64,000 nucleotides of DNA from Herbaspirillum sp. SJZ106 (lineage in GTDB: Bacteria; Pseudomonadota; Gammaproteobacteria; Burkholderiales; Burkholderiaceae_D), in the NCBI RefSeq assembly GCF_006715495.1, contig NZ_VFNI01000003.1, positions 186,001-250,000 on the forward strand, given 5' to 3'. Of the stretch, positions 37,019 through 49,201 are shown in pieces. The notes under the pieces are model-generated. The model was not told where the DNA came from and searched no databases. It saw only the letters and a list, made by a program, of their open reading frames with translations. The translations under genes and the position numbers were made by a program. Numbering within the stretch: position 1 is the stretch's first letter; every line of letters starts with the position of its first letter.

Positions 37019-38251
37019 ATGACAAAAGACGCAAAGAACTTGATCGTCGGCCTCGACATCGGCACCTCGAAAGTGGTGGCGGTGGTGGCCGAGGTGCTGG
37101 CCGACGGCCGGCATGAGGTGATCGGCCTGGGCCAGTCCGAATCCAAGGGACTGAAGAAGGGCGTGGTCGTCAATATCGAAGCCACGGTCGAGTCGATCCA
37201 GCGCGCGCTCGAAGAGGCCGAACTAATGGCCGACTGCAAGATCAGAAACGTTTATACCGGCATCGCCGGCAGCCATATCCGCAGCTTCAATTCGAGCGGC
37301 ATGGTGGCGATCAAGGACAAGGAGGTGACGGCGGCCGACGTCTCGCGCGTGATCGAAACCGCCAAGGCCGTCAACATCCCGACCGACCAGCAGCTGCTGC
37401 ACACGGTGCCGCAGGAGTTCATCGTCGACAACCAGGAAGACGTGCGCGAGCCGATCGGCATGAGCGGCATCCGCCTGGAGGTGAAGGTGCACATCGTCAC
37501 CGGCGCGGTCTCGGCGGTGCAGAACATCGTCAAGTGCGTGCGCCGCTGCGGCCTGGAAGTGTCGGACCTGATCCTGCAGCCGATGGCCTCGGCCGACGCC
37601 GTGCTGACCACCGACGAGCGCGAACTGGGCGTGGTGCTGGTCGACATCGGCGGCGGCACCACCGACGTGGCGGTGTTTACCGAAGGCGCGATCCGCCATA
37701 CCGCCGTGATTCCGATCGCCGGCGACCAGATCACCAACGACATCGCGATGGCGCTGCGCACGCCGACGCTGGAAGCCGAGGAAATCAAGCTGCGCTACGG
37801 CGTGGCCAAGCAGATCCTGGTCGATCCGAACAATACGCTGGAAGTGCCCGGCCTGGGCGACCGCAATCCGCGCACGCTGTCGCACCAGGCGCTGGCGGCG
37901 GTGATCGAGCCGCGCGTCGAAGAGCTGTTCGCGCTGGTGCACCAGGTGGTGCGCGAGTCCGGCTACGAGGAAGTGCTGTCCTCGGGCATCGTGCTCACCG
38001 GCGGTTCGGCGATGATGCCGGGCATGACCGAACTGGCCGAAGACATCTTCCTCAAGCCGGCGCGCCTGGGCACGCCGGAATACAGCGGCCAGCTGGCCGA
38101 CGTGGTGCGCAGCCCGCGCTACTCGACCGTGCTGGGCCTGCTGCAGGAAGCCAAGAAGCAATACCTGCGCGGCTACATCGTGACGCGCCAGGAGGGTTCG
38201 GTGAAGGCGGTTTGGCAGCGCATGAAGGAATGGTTCCTCGGCAATTTCTGA
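37019..38251 (+). CDS. ftsA: Cell division protein FtsA
   Basis: 410 residues. Actin-fold ATPase: phosphate-1 loop VGLDIGTSKVVAVVAE (about 9-24), SHIRSFNSSGMVAIKD in the 1C domain, VLVDIGGGTTDVAVF (about 204-218) and GIVLTGGSAMMPGM. The C-terminal amphipathic helix (VKAVWQRMKEWFLGNF) is the membrane anchor that ties FtsZ to the inner membrane. A gap of 267 bp with an A/T-rich stretch (about 38360-38420) lies before ftsZ and could carry an extra ftsZ promoter, though no clear -35/-10 pair was found. Confidence 0.97.
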   Translation: MTKDAKNLIVGLDIGTSKVVAVVAEVLADGRHEVIGLGQSESKGLKKGVVVNIEATVESIQRALEEAELMADCKIRNVYTGIAGSHIRSFNSSGMVAIKDKEVTAADVSRVIETAKAVNIPTDQQLLHTVPQEFIVDNQEDVREPIGMSGIRLEVKVHIVTGAVSAVQNIVKCVRRCGLEVSDLILQPMASADAVLTTDERELGVVLVDIGGGTTDVAVFTEGAIRHTAVIPIAGDQITNDIAMALRTPTLEAEEIKLRYGVAKQILVDPNNTLEVPGLGDRNPRTLSHQALAAVIEPRVEELFALVHQVVRESGYEEVLSSGIVLTGGSAMMPGMTELAEDIFLKPARLGTPEYSGQLADVVRSPRYSTVLGLLQEAKKQYLRGYIVTRQEGSVKAVWQRMKEWFLGNF

Positions 38252-38518
38252 GGCGGCATTCCCAAGATGATTCAGGATGTAAAAGGTTGGGCGGCAAATG
38301 GGTTTTGACAGCAAAGTCAACGGCAGTACGGTTCAGGGAGTTTAGGTCTTCATCGCAGTAGCAGGAGTTGGAAACAAACATTGCAGCATCGGTATTTTGA
38401 TTTTGTTTTTTTTGGATGTTGAGTTTTGGACGGACGCGCAGTTTTCAGTTGCTAGTCGTCACACCGCGTGATGCCTATCAACTGCCAGCTGCAGATACAC
38501 ATATTTTAAGGAGTCATC

Positions 38519-39703
38519 ATGGAAATCGATATGGTCGACAATGCGACGCTCGGTACGATCATCAAGGTCGTCGGCGTCGGTGGCGCTGGCGGCAACGCTG
38601 TGCAGCATATGATCAACAAGGGGGTGTCGGGCGTGGAGTTCATCGCGGCCAACACCGATGCGCAAGCACTCAAGCAGTCCAAGGCGCATAACGTGATCCA
38701 GATCGGCGAAACCGGCCTGGGCGCCGGCATGCAGCCGGACGTCGGTCGCCGTCTGGCCGAAGACACCCGTTCGCGCATTGAAGACGCGCTGCGCGGCGCG
38801 CACATGGTCTTCATCGCCGCCGGCATGGGTGGCGGCACCGGCACCGGCGCCGCTCCCGTGGTGGCGCAGGTGGCCAAGCAGCAGGGCGCGCTGACGGTGG
38901 CCGTGGTCTCCAAGCCGTTCTCGTACGAAGGCCAGAAGTGCATGGACATCGCCGACGCCGGCCTGGAAGAGCTGTCCCAGCACGTCGACTCGCTGATCAT
39001 CATCCTCAATGAAAAGCTGGAAGAGATCTACGAGGACGACAGCATGATCGAATGGCTGTCCCACGCCGACGACGTGTTGAACAACGCGGTCGCCGGGATT
39101 GCCGAAATCATCAATGTGCCGGGCCACATCAACGTCGACTTCAACGACGTCAAGACCATCATGGGCGAGCAGGGCAAGGCCATGATGGGCACCGCGACCG
39201 CTGCCGGCGTCGACCGTGCGCGCGTGGCGGCCGAGCAGGCGGTGGCCTCGCCGCTGCTGGACGGCATCGACCTGTCGGGCGCACGCGGCGTGCTGGTCAA
39301 CGTGACCGCAAGCCGTAGCCTGAAGGGCAAGGAAATCAAGGAAGTGATGGCGACCGTGCGCGCTTTCGCCGCTCCCGACGCATCGATCGCCCAGGGCATC
39401 GCCTATGACGACATGATGGGCGACGAGATCCGCGTGACCGTGGTGGCGACCGGCCTGGGCCGTGCACGCAAGACGGTGCAGCTGGTGCAGACCCCGGTGA
39501 TGCGTACCGGTACCCACAACGAGCCGATGATGGCCGCCACCGGCATGATGCAAGGCGCCGCGCAACCTGCGGCGACGTTCGGCGGCCTGAAGGCGCCGGC
39601 GGTATGGCGTCGCGAGTCGGCTTCCGACACCGTGCGCGCGCTGGAGAAGAACGGCATGGAAACCTACGACATTCCGGCGTTCCTGCGCAAGCAGGCGGAC
39701 TGA
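38519..39703 (+). CDS. ftsZ: Cell division GTPase FtsZ
   Basis: 394 residues from ATG 38519 with AAGGAG upstream. Tubulin signature GGGTGTG lies at about 107-113; KVVGVGGAGGNAVQHM and the NADDVLNNAV-like helix match FtsZ. A variable linker leads to the conserved C-terminal peptide (YDIPAFLRKQAD), the docking site for FtsA and other partners such as ZapD (encoded at 51.3-52.1 kb). It polymerises with GTP into the division ring. A structured repeat lies just after the stop. Confidence 0.98.
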   Translation: MEIDMVDNATLGTIIKVVGVGGAGGNAVQHMINKGVSGVEFIAANTDAQALKQSKAHNVIQIGETGLGAGMQPDVGRRLAEDTRSRIEDALRGAHMVFIAAGMGGGTGTGAAPVVAQVAKQQGALTVAVVSKPFSYEGQKCMDIADAGLEELSQHVDSLIIILNEKLEEIYEDDSMIEWLSHADDVLNNAVAGIAEIINVPGHINVDFNDVKTIMGEQGKAMMGTATAAGVDRARVAAEQAVASPLLDGIDLSGARGVLVNVTASRSLKGKEIKEVMATVRAFAAPDASIAQGIAYDDMMGDEIRVTVVATGLGRARKTVQLVQTPVMRTGTHNEPMMAATGMMQGAAQPAATFGGLKAPAVWRRESASDTVRALEKNGMETYDIPAFLRKQAD

Positions 39704-39723
39704 TCGCAGGTTGTCCGGCCGGT

Positions 39724-39887
39724 AAGAACCTGTTCAAGGTGACGGCGAGAGTTGGGCAGATGTCATTTCAGGATGGCATGCAAGGCGCAAAACGCAGCCG
39801 GGCTGGTGGCCCGGCGAGGCCTTGCAACGCCGCAGGCCGCCTGAAAGGGCATTTGGACAAGCTCGTCGCCACCTTGAACAGGTTCTA
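39724..39887 (+). repeat. Structured intergenic repeat, copy 1 (between ftsZ and the peroxiredoxin gene)
   Basis: Long imperfect inverted repeat. The outer arms at 39725-39749 and 39862-39886 match at 23 of 25 bases. They enclose a 58-nt core (39778-39835) whose apex is GCCGGGC-TGGTG-GCCCGGC. The core recurs in reverse orientation at 49225-49281, where the apical stem is changed on both sides. It encodes no plausible protein. Confidence 0.85.
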
Positions 39888-39900
39888 TAGGGCATACTAG

Positions 39901-39928
39901 CGCCGCGCCTTGAGCGCGGCGTTTTTTT
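39901..39928 (+). terminator. Intrinsic terminator before the peroxiredoxin gene
   Basis: CGCCGCGC, short loop, GCGCGGCG (39901-39921), then seven T. Together with the repeat just upstream it separates the division genes from the peroxiredoxin. Confidence 0.7.
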
Positions 39929-39972
39929 GCCCGCGCGGGCCATCCAGACACACAACCAGACAAGGAAACATC

Positions 39973-40476
39973 ATGACCATCAAGATCGGCGACCGCCTGC
40001 CGGAAGGCAACCTGGCTGAATTTATCGAGACCGAAACCGAAGGCTGTTCGCTCGGCCCCAATACCTTCAAGGTGTCGGACCTGGTCAAGGGCAAGAAGAT
40101 CGCGCTGTTCGCGCTGCCCGGCGCCTTTACCCCGACCTGTTCGGCCAAGCACGTGCCGGGCTACATCGCCCACGCCGCGCAGTTCAAGGCCAAGGGCGTC
40201 GACGAAATCTGGTGCCTGTCGGTCAACGACCCGTTCGTCATGGGCGCCTGGGGCCGCGAGCAAAAGGCGACCGGCATCGTGCGCATGCTGGGCGACGGCA
40301 GCGCCATCTTCACCAAGGCGCTGGGCATGGTGTTCGACCTGACCGAAAAGGGCATGGGCATCCGCTCGCAGCGCTACTCGATGCTGATCGAGGATGGCGT
40401 GGTCAAGCAACTGAACCTGGAAGCGCCGGGCAAGTTCGAGGTTTCCAACGCGGAAACCCTGCTGGGCCAACTGTAA
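39973..40476 (+). CDS. Peroxiredoxin (Prx5-type, AhpC/TSA family)
   Basis: 167 residues from ATG 39973 (AAGGAAAC upstream). The peroxidatic Cys lies in [17 protein letters not shown] (about residue 50), and a second Cys is in [17 protein letters not shown]. Length and the SVNDPFVM block match the Prx5/hybrid redoxin group. It reduces hydroperoxides in the cytoplasm using glutathione or thioredoxin; the reductant is not deducible. A short CGCCGCGC/GCGCGGCG hairpin with TTTTTTT (39901-39927) lies just upstream and may terminate transcription from ftsZ. Confidence 0.93.
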   Translation: MTIKIGDRLPEGNLAEFIETETEGCSLGPNTFKVSDLVKGKKIALFALPGAFTPTCSAKHVPGYIAHAAQFKAKGVDEIWCLSVNDPFVMGAWGREQKATGIVRMLGDGSAIFTKALGMVFDLTEKGMGIRSQRYSMLIEDGVVKQLNLEAPGKFEVSNAETLLGQL

Positions 40477-40600
40477 GCTTCAGGGCAACTGGCCGTTCCT
40501 GCTTGCGCGGGAACGGCCGGATTTGTTGCCGGGAGCCACAAGTCGCTTCCCGCTGACCCCGATTTGCAACATCCTGCAGGCCCGGCCCCGTCGCCTTGGC

Positions 40601-40606
40601 TATAAT
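40601..40606 (+). promoter_or_regulatory. Perfect -10 hexamer six bases before the lpxC start
   Basis: TATAAT, then GCAGGG, then ATG. Transcription would start at or next to the A of the start codon, giving a leaderless mRNA. No good -35 lies 16-18 bp upstream, and there is no usual Shine-Dalgarno for this ATG. Confidence 0.5.
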
Positions 40607-40612
40607 GCAGGG

Positions 40613-41548
40613 ATGTTGAAACAGCGCACAATCAAGAATCTGGTCCAGACCGTCGGCGTCGGGCTCCACTCGGGTACCAAGGTCGAGCTGACCCTGCGTC
40701 CGGCCGCGCCGGATACCGGCATCATCTTCCGCCGCATCGACCTCGATCCGGTGGTCGAGCTGCCGATGAGCGCAACCGGGGTGGGCGATACGCGCATGGC
40801 ATCGACCCTGACCAAGGATGGCGCCAAGGTATCCACCGTCGAACATCTGCTGTCGGCCTGCGCCGGCCTGGGCATCGACAACCTTTACATCGACCTGACC
40901 GCGGAAGAAATCCCGATCATGGACGGTTCGGCCTCTTCCTTCGTGTTCCTGCTGCAGCAGGCCGGCTTGCAGGAACAGGGTGCGGCCAAGAAATTCATCC
41001 GCGTGAAGAAACCTGTCGAAGTGCGCGAAGGCACGGGCGACAAGGAAAAATGGGCGCGCCTTGAGCCCTACGACGGTTTCCGCCTGAAGTTCTTCATCGA
41101 GTTCAACCACCCCGCAGTGGACGGCACCGGCCAGATGGCCGAAGTCGATTTCGGCATCGATTCCTATGTGAAGGAAATCGCCCGCGCGCGCACCTTCGGT
41201 TTCATGCAGGATGTCGAAACCTTGCGCGGCATGGGCCTGGCGCGCGGCGGCTCGTTCGAGAACGCGATCGTGATGGACGAATACCGCATCCTCAACGCCG
41301 ACGGTTTGCGTTATGACAACGAATTCGTGCGCCACAAGATCCTGGACGCCATCGGCGACCTCTACCTCATCGGCCATCCGCTCCTGGCCAGCTACGATGC
41401 CCACAAATCGGGCCATGGCCTGAACAACCAGTTGCTGCGCGAGCTGCTCAGGCATCCCGACGCCTATGAAGTGGTGACCTTCGATTCGCTCGACGATGCG
41501 CCGCAGACCTATGTGATGCAGGCCCGGCAGGAATGGGCGCTGAACTGA
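40613..41548 (+). CDS. lpxC: UDP-3-O-acyl-N-acetylglucosamine deacetylase
   Basis: 311 residues from ATG 40613, giving [21 protein letters not shown]. Zinc ligands are visible: H in [18 protein letters not shown] (about residue 78), and H and D in [17 protein letters not shown]. The VGVGLHSG and [14 protein letters not shown] blocks are typical. It is the committed step of lipid A synthesis in the cytoplasm, and the usual right-hand neighbour of the dcw cluster in proteobacteria. Expression probably comes from its own promoter. Confidence 0.97.
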   Translation: MLKQRTIKNLVQTVGVGLHSGTKVELTLRPAAPDTGIIFRRIDLDPVVELPMSATGVGDTRMASTLTKDGAKVSTVEHLLSACAGLGIDNLYIDLTAEEIPIMDGSASSFVFLLQQAGLQEQGAAKKFIRVKKPVEVREGTGDKEKWARLEPYDGFRLKFFIEFNHPAVDGTGQMAEVDFGIDSYVKEIARARTFGFMQDVETLRGMGLARGGSFENAIVMDEYRILNADGLRYDNEFVRHKILDAIGDLYLIGHPLLASYDAHKSGHGLNNQLLRELLRHPDAYEVVTFDSLDDAPQTYVMQARQEWALN

Positions 41549-41676
41549 TTGGGCCGGCGTCCCGGAACGGCAGGATGTTTCGCGGCGCCTTTCCCAAGGC
41601 GTAAATTTTTTACAAGAAAAAGCGCCAGGCGGGTTTTCTAACCGGAAACAACCCCGCTTTCCCTTCCTTGTTCCTC

Positions 41677-42186
41677 TTATGCGCGCGCCTTGCGGCGGCG
41701 TACCATGGCGTCGATGGCGTCCTTGAGCCCCTGGCTGCGCGGGTCGTCGGACAGCGCATTGCTGAGTTCGGCGAAGGAGGACAGCGCGCCGTCAGTCAGT
41801 TCGAGTACCCGCTTGGGAGCGGGCGGCGGGGCGACCCTGCCAACTTGCACTTTGATTCGGATTGAATTAACCTGCCATCCGTCTTTTTGCAAGCGGTCTT
41901 GCAGCGTGGGGAGCTGTTGTTTGAGCCGGGCCGCCAATGCTGCGTTGGGCGCGCTCATCACCAGCGCGCCTACTTCGAAATTCAATATCTCGCACGCGGC
42001 AAACATCGTGGGCAGGGTAGCGGCGCATGCCTTTTGCAGCGCGCTCATGCGCGAGAGGGCCGGCAACAGCGCCGCCATCGCCGAATTCGACCGCAAGAAA
42101 TCTGAAGCGTCTTTCGTGCTCTTCGCCATGCGTTGGGCGCTCGAGAGGCTTGGCCGATAAGGGGTGAACGTGGATGGATACTTCAT
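41677..42186 (-). CDS. dciA: DUF721/DciA family protein (replicative helicase-interacting)
   Basis: 169 residues. The KH-like DUF721 core is seen in SRMSALQKACAATLPTMFAACEILNFEVGALVMSAPNAALAARLKQQLPTLQDRL. The family (DciA) helps load the DnaB helicase in bacteria that lack DnaC. The start may be ATG 42186 or the internal Met at about residue 20. It lies opposite in direction to its neighbours and is divergent from the M23 peptidase gene, with 53 bp between starts. The symbol rests on family membership. Confidence 0.8.
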   Translation of the reverse strand: MKYPSTFTPYRPSLSSAQRMAKSTKDASDFLRSNSAMAALLPALSRMSALQKACAATLPTMFAACEILNFEVGALVMSAPNAALAARLKQQLPTLQDRLQKDGWQVNSIRIKVQVGRVAPPPAPKRVLELTDGALSSFAELSNALSDDPRSQGLKDAIDAMVRRRKARA

Positions 42187-42239
42187 CTTTAAACCTTATC
42201 ACATCCGGTTGCTAGCCGGCCGGAGTCCAAGGAGCAAAG

Positions 42240-43217
42240 ATGCAAATTATCCTGCTGCACCCCCGTTTCACCCGGGCCCGTTCCGTTACGCTGGGATCGA
42301 AACACCTGCTGATCATGCTGGTTCTGCTGATGGGCGCGATCGCAGCTTGCTCGGTACTGCTCTCCTATCTCTTGCTGCGCCACGCGGCCGACGCCGATGC
42401 CTCGCCCATGTTCCACAAGCTGGCCATCTCGATGAGCCGGCAGGAAGACGACCGCAAGGAAAAATACCTCAAGGAAAACCTGGCCATGATGGCCGTCAAG
42501 GTCGGCGAGATGCAGGCCCAGATGATGCGCCTGGACGCGCTGGGCGAGCGGGTGCAGGGCCTGGCCGGCATCCGCCCCGAGGAGTTCAACTTCAAGGAAT
42601 TGCCGGGCCGCGGCGGCGCCGAAGTCTCCAGCATCGCCGGCCCGGGCCGCGACGTCGGCATGGATGAGCTGCTCCGGATGCTGGATTCGCTGGTGGTCGA
42701 TGCCGGCCACCGCACCGACTATCTCAATGCGGTCGAGTCGACGCTGATGAGCGACAAGATCAAGTCGCGCCTGCTGCCGACCAACCAGCCGGTCAATGTG
42801 GCCTACAACTCGTCGAGCTTCGGCTGGCGCCTGGACCCTTTCACCGGTCATAACGCTTTCCATGAAGGCCTCGACTTTCCCGCCCCGGTCGGCACCCGGA
42901 TCGTGGCGGCGGCGGCCGGCGTGGTGATCGCCTCCGAGTACCATTATCAGTTCGGCAACATGCTGGAGATCGACCACGGCAACAACATCATCACGCGCTA
43001 TGCCCATGCCTCGCAGCTGTACGTGAAGGTCGGCGACATCGTCAAGCGCGGCCAGCATGTGGCCGACGTCGGTTCGACCGGCCGCTCGACCGGGGCCCAC
43101 CTGCATTTCGAGGTGCGCATCCGCGGCATCGCCCAGGACCCGCGCAAGTTCCTGGCGCTGGGCGCCACCGGCGGCAACCAGCCCAAGCCGGCGCCGGTGT
43201 TCGTCGCGGGCCGCTGA
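42240..43217 (+). CDS. M23 family peptidase (LytM/EnvC-like), membrane anchored
   Basis: 325 residues from ATG 42240 (AAGGAG upstream). A cytoplasmic start is followed by one membrane helix (about 23-45), a coiled-coil stretch (DDRKEKYLKENLAMMAVKVGEMQAQMMRLD) and a C-terminal M23 domain (about 190-305). Zinc-site motifs are intact: H and D in FTGHNAFHEGLDFPAP and HLHF in STGAHLHFEVRIRG. It would cut peptidoglycan crosslinks in the periplasm. Active-site completeness suggests a true hydrolase rather than an EnvC-type activator. A terminator follows. Confidence 0.92.
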   Translation: MQIILLHPRFTRARSVTLGSKHLLIMLVLLMGAIAACSVLLSYLLLRHAADADASPMFHKLAISMSRQEDDRKEKYLKENLAMMAVKVGEMQAQMMRLDALGERVQGLAGIRPEEFNFKELPGRGGAEVSSIAGPGRDVGMDELLRMLDSLVVDAGHRTDYLNAVESTLMSDKIKSRLLPTNQPVNVAYNSSSFGWRLDPFTGHNAFHEGLDFPAPVGTRIVAAAAGVVIASEYHYQFGNMLEIDHGNNIITRYAHASQLYVKVGDIVKRGQHVADVGSTGRSTGAHLHFEVRIRGIAQDPRKFLALGATGGNQPKPAPVFVAGR

Positions 43218-43267
43218 ACCGGCCCGGATTGCCTGCCGATGACCGGATTGGCGGCCAAAATGCCCGC

Positions 43268-43292
43268 AAAACCCGCCGACAGGCGGGTTTTT
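43268..43292 (+). terminator. Intrinsic terminator after the M23 peptidase gene
   Basis: AAAACCCGCC-GACA-GGCGGGTTTTT; 6-bp G/C stem plus A-T pairs and a T-run. Confidence 0.85.
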
Positions 43293-43459
43293 CTATTGAA
43301 TCTTTGCAATCGGGCCCGATCTACAGGCGATGCAGCCGGCCGGCGGCCCGGGAAAGCCATCGCCATGGGCCTGCGTGCTAAAATCCACGGTTTATTATTG
43401 GGCGTTCTTTCGGCCGGGTGCCAAACGTCTGCCTGCCGGATCTTTCATCGGCGCTTTTA

Positions 43460-43465
43460 TAGAAT
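43460..43465 (+). promoter_or_regulatory. -10-like hexamer six bases before the secA start
   Basis: TAGAAT, CCAAGC, ATG: the same spacing as at lpxC. No Shine-Dalgarno is visible, so the transcript may be leaderless or nearly so. The -35 region is poor. Confidence 0.35.
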
Positions 43466-43471
43466 CCAAGC

Positions 43472-46228
<2,757 letters not shown>

Positions 46229-46268
46229 TCCGGTACGCCAGTCGGAGAAGCTGTTCGGAAGAAAGAAG

Positions 46269-46302
46269 CCGTTCACCATCGATGTGGTGAACGGTTTTTT
46301 TT
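46269..46302 (+). terminator. Intrinsic terminator after secA
   Basis: 9-bp CCGTTCACC/GGTGAACGG stem (46269-46277, 46286-46294), then eight T. Confidence 0.9.
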
Positions 46303-46329
46303 CGACCTCGTTGATGAGAGAACAACAAA

Positions 46330-47145
46330 ATGCCAACCGCCAAGCTTTCCCCGATAGCGTCCGTCATCCTGGCGGCCCTTGCCGCCGGGCTGCTGGCCGG
46401 CTGCGCCTCCATCCAGATACCGGAATGGAAGGGCGCCGCCGGTTCCGGCGATGTACCGGTGCGCCCGGCCCAGCTTGAGCCTGTTGTGACTGCGGTGACC
46501 GCGGTGCCCTCCGTGGCCATCAGCACCGCGCCGCCCACGCGCGCGGCGCTGGTGGCGGCGGCCAGGGCCGAATGGGACTTCTTCGGCAACCAGCAGATCG
46601 ACATGCGCCACGAGCCCTTCAGCGCGCCGCGCCTGGGTTTGCTGGAAGATGAGGGCGAGGCGGTGCAGCGCGTCGCCGAATATTGGTATGCGGTCGGCAA
46701 GAACCTCACCGGCGCCGATTGCCAGCAAGCCTGGTCGGCCGCCTTCATTTCCTGGCTGATGGTCAGCAGCAACGTGGCGCCGCAGGATTTCACCCCCAGT
46801 GAAACCCATTTCAACTACCTGAGCTTCCTCCGGCAGCGCGAGTCGCTGCCGTCGCCGCAGTTCGTGCTGCGCCCGGCCGCCAGCGAGCCCATTGCGCCGG
46901 GCGACTTGCTCTGCGCGCCGCGCGGCAGCAACGCGGCCGCCACGCTCGACGAGATCCAGCCCGGCCTGGCGGGACATTGCGACATGGTGGTGGAAGTGCA
47001 TGCGAATGAAGGCTGGGCCGGGGTGATCGGCGGCAACGTGTTCAACTCGGTATCCGAATCGCTGATCCCGGTGGATGCGCAGGGGCGCGCGCTTCCGATT
47101 TCCCAGCGGCCCTGGCTGGCGGTGGTGAAGAACCTGCTGCCATGA
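46330..47145 (+). CDS. DUF2272 domain-containing lipoprotein
   Basis: 271 residues. Lipoprotein signal LAALAAGLLAGC gives acylated Cys at about residue 25. The DUF2272 domain (about 75-265) contains GADCQQAWSAAFISWLMVSS and QPGLAGHCDMVVEVH, a Cys/His arrangement reminiscent of NlpC/P60-type peptidases. This suggests, but does not prove, a cell-wall amidase role. It would sit in the periplasm, attached to the outer membrane. It starts 28 bp after the secA terminator and is followed after 10 bp by the SGNH hydrolase, likely in one operon. Confidence 0.85.
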   Translation: MPTAKLSPIASVILAALAAGLLAGCASIQIPEWKGAAGSGDVPVRPAQLEPVVTAVTAVPSVAISTAPPTRAALVAAARAEWDFFGNQQIDMRHEPFSAPRLGLLEDEGEAVQRVAEYWYAVGKNLTGADCQQAWSAAFISWLMVSSNVAPQDFTPSETHFNYLSFLRQRESLPSPQFVLRPAASEPIAPGDLLCAPRGSNAAATLDEIQPGLAGHCDMVVEVHANEGWAGVIGGNVFNSVSESLIPVDAQGRALPISQRPWLAVVKNLLP

Positions 47146-47155
47146 GGAGCGGCGC

Positions 47156-47887
47156 TTGTTGACCTTGGCGAAAATCCTGCTCGGGCCGGTGCTGCTGGCC
47201 CAGGCCAAATGGCTGCGCAAGACCGCGCTGCGCCTGCCGGAAGCCGAAGGCCCGCGCACCGGCGTGGAAGCGCCCGACATGCCGCGGGCGGCGCCGGCCG
47301 CGCCGATCGGGCTGCTGGTGGTGGGCGACTCGTCGGCCGCCGGCGTTGGCGTCGACCACCAGGAGCGCGCGCTGGCGCAACCCCTCGCGCGCCGGCTGGC
47401 GCAGCGCAGCGGGCGCACGGTGCAGTGGCAACTGGTGGCCAAGAGCGGCATCAACTCGCTGGAAGCGCTGGAACTGCTGGCGCAGCACGAGATCGGTCCG
47501 GCCGCCGTGCTGGTGGTGGCGCTGGGCACCAACGATGTCACTTCGCAGATGCCGCCGCGGCGCTATATCGCCAACCTCAGGCTGCTGGTGGAGCGCCTGA
47601 TGGCGCAGGCCGGGGTCGAGCATATCGTGTTCACCGGCTTGCCGCTGCTGCACAACCTGCCGGCCGCGCCGCAGCCGCTGCGCTGGTACCTGGGCCGCTA
47701 CGCGCGCACGCTTGACCATGCGCTGCGGGCCTGGATCGCCCGGGAACCGATGTTGCGTTATTGTTCGCTGCAATGGGCCTTGCCGCATGAGATGGCGATC
47801 GACAAATTCCATCCCGGCCCGGGCCAGTATGCGCAATGGGCGCACATGACGGCCGAGATCATCGAGGACAGGTTGGCTGGCGCCTGA
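47156..47887 (+). CDS. SGNH/GDSL family hydrolase
   Basis: 243 residues from TTG 47156, selected because GAGGAG lies six bases upstream; no ATG fits. Family blocks: LLVVGDSSAAGVGV (Ser nucleophile, about residue 59), the Asn block of SGIN, GTND in VVALGTNDVTSQMPP, and DKFHPGPGQYAQWA with the catalytic Asp and His (about 221-224). It would hydrolyse an ester or acyl group; the substrate is unknown. The N-terminal segment is weakly hydrophobic, so membrane association is possible. Likely co-transcribed with the DUF2272 gene. Confidence 0.87.
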   Translation: MLTLAKILLGPVLLAQAKWLRKTALRLPEAEGPRTGVEAPDMPRAAPAAPIGLLVVGDSSAAGVGVDHQERALAQPLARRLAQRSGRTVQWQLVAKSGINSLEALELLAQHEIGPAAVLVVALGTNDVTSQMPPRRYIANLRLLVERLMAQAGVEHIVFTGLPLLHNLPAAPQPLRWYLGRYARTLDHALRAWIAREPMLRYCSLQWALPHEMAIDKFHPGPGQYAQWAHMTAEIIEDRLAGA

Positions 47888-47961
47888 TTTCACGCCGCTG
47901 TCATCGGGCGGCCGGTGAAAGTGTTTAAAATAGGCGCTTTGATTTTTGCTGAAAGCACGCC

Positions 47962-49197
47962 ATGGCCGTCAATTCCCCGATTCCCGTCCCTTCCGACCTG
48001 CAAGCCGTCGCCGGCATCGAACTCGGCCACGCCGAAGCGGGCGTGCGCAAGGCCAACCGCAAGGACTTGCTGGTGCTGAAACTGGCGCCCACGGCGACGG
48101 TGGCCGGCGTGTTCACCAAGAACCGCTTCTGCGCGGCGCCGGTGCAGGTCTGCAAGACCCACCTGGAACAGCTCAAGGATGGCGCCCCGATCCGCGCCTT
48201 GGTGATCAACACCGGCAACGCCAACGCCGGCACCGGCGAAGAGGGCCTCAAGCGCGCCAACGCCACTTGTGAAGCGCTGGCCGGCCTGCTGGGCTGCGCG
48301 CCGTCGCAGATCCTGCCGTTCTCGACCGGCGTAATCCTGGAGCCGCTGCCGGTCGAGCGCATCACTGCCGGCCTGCCGCAGGCCATCGGCAACCTGAAGG
48401 CCGACAACTGGTTCAATGCCGCCGAATCCATCATGACCACCGACACCCAGCCCAAGGCGGCGTCGCGCACCGTCACCATCGGCGGCAAGAAAGTGGTGAT
48501 GACCGGCATCAGCAAGGGGGCCGGCATGATCAAGCCCAATATGGCGACCATGCTGGGCTTCCTGGCCTTCGACGCGAAGCTGCCGCAGGCGCTCTTGAAC
48601 CAACTGGTCAAGGACGCCGCCGACCATTCGTTCAACTGCATCACCATCGATGGCGACACCTCGACCAACGACTCCTTCATGCTGATCGCCACCGGCGCCG
48701 GCGAGCTGGAGATCGCCAGCGCCGACAGCCCCGAATACAAGCAGCTGGCCGCCGCCGTGACCGAACTGTCGCAGAACCTGGCGCACCAGATCGTGCGCGA
48801 CGGCGAAGGCGCCACCAAGTTCATCGAAGTGGCCGTGGAAGACGGCAAGAGCGTCGAGGAATGCCGCCAGATCGCCTACTCGATCGGCCACTCGCCGCTG
48901 GTCAAGACCGCCTTCTTCGCCTCCGACCCGAACCTGGGGCGCATCCTGGCCGCCATCGGCTACGCCGGCGTGGACGACCTGGACGTGTCGAAGATCAACC
49001 TGTGGCTGGACGACGTCTGGGTCGCCAGGGACGGCGGCCGCAACCCCGACTACCGCGAGGAAGACGGCCAGCGCGTGATGAAGAAGGCCGAGATCGTGGT
49101 GCGCGTGAAACTGGCGCGCGGCAATGCCAAGGCTTCGATCTGGACCTGCGACCTGTCGCACGACTACGTCTCGATCAACGCGGACTACCGTTCGTGA
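47962..49197 (+). CDS. argJ: Bifunctional ornithine acetyltransferase/N-acetylglutamate synthase
   Basis: 411 residues. The self-cleavage site lies in [22 protein letters not shown], with Thr at about residue 197 becoming the N-terminal nucleophile of the beta chain. Also present: [35 protein letters not shown] motif and the C-terminal [16 protein letters not shown]. It recycles the acetyl group in arginine synthesis. A structured repeat begins 5 bp after the stop. Confidence 0.97.
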   Translation: MAVNSPIPVPSDLQAVAGIELGHAEAGVRKANRKDLLVLKLAPTATVAGVFTKNRFCAAPVQVCKTHLEQLKDGAPIRALVINTGNANAGTGEEGLKRANATCEALAGLLGCAPSQILPFSTGVILEPLPVERITAGLPQAIGNLKADNWFNAAESIMTTDTQPKAASRTVTIGGKKVVMTGISKGAGMIKPNMATMLGFLAFDAKLPQALLNQLVKDAADHSFNCITIDGDTSTNDSFMLIATGAGELEIASADSPEYKQLAAAVTELSQNLAHQIVRDGEGATKFIEVAVEDGKSVEECRQIAYSIGHSPLVKTAFFASDPNLGRILAAIGYAGVDDLDVSKINLWLDDVWVARDGGRNPDYREEDGQRVMKKAEIVVRVKLARGNAKASIWTCDLSHDYVSINADYRS

Positions 49198-49201
49198 ACC
49201 T

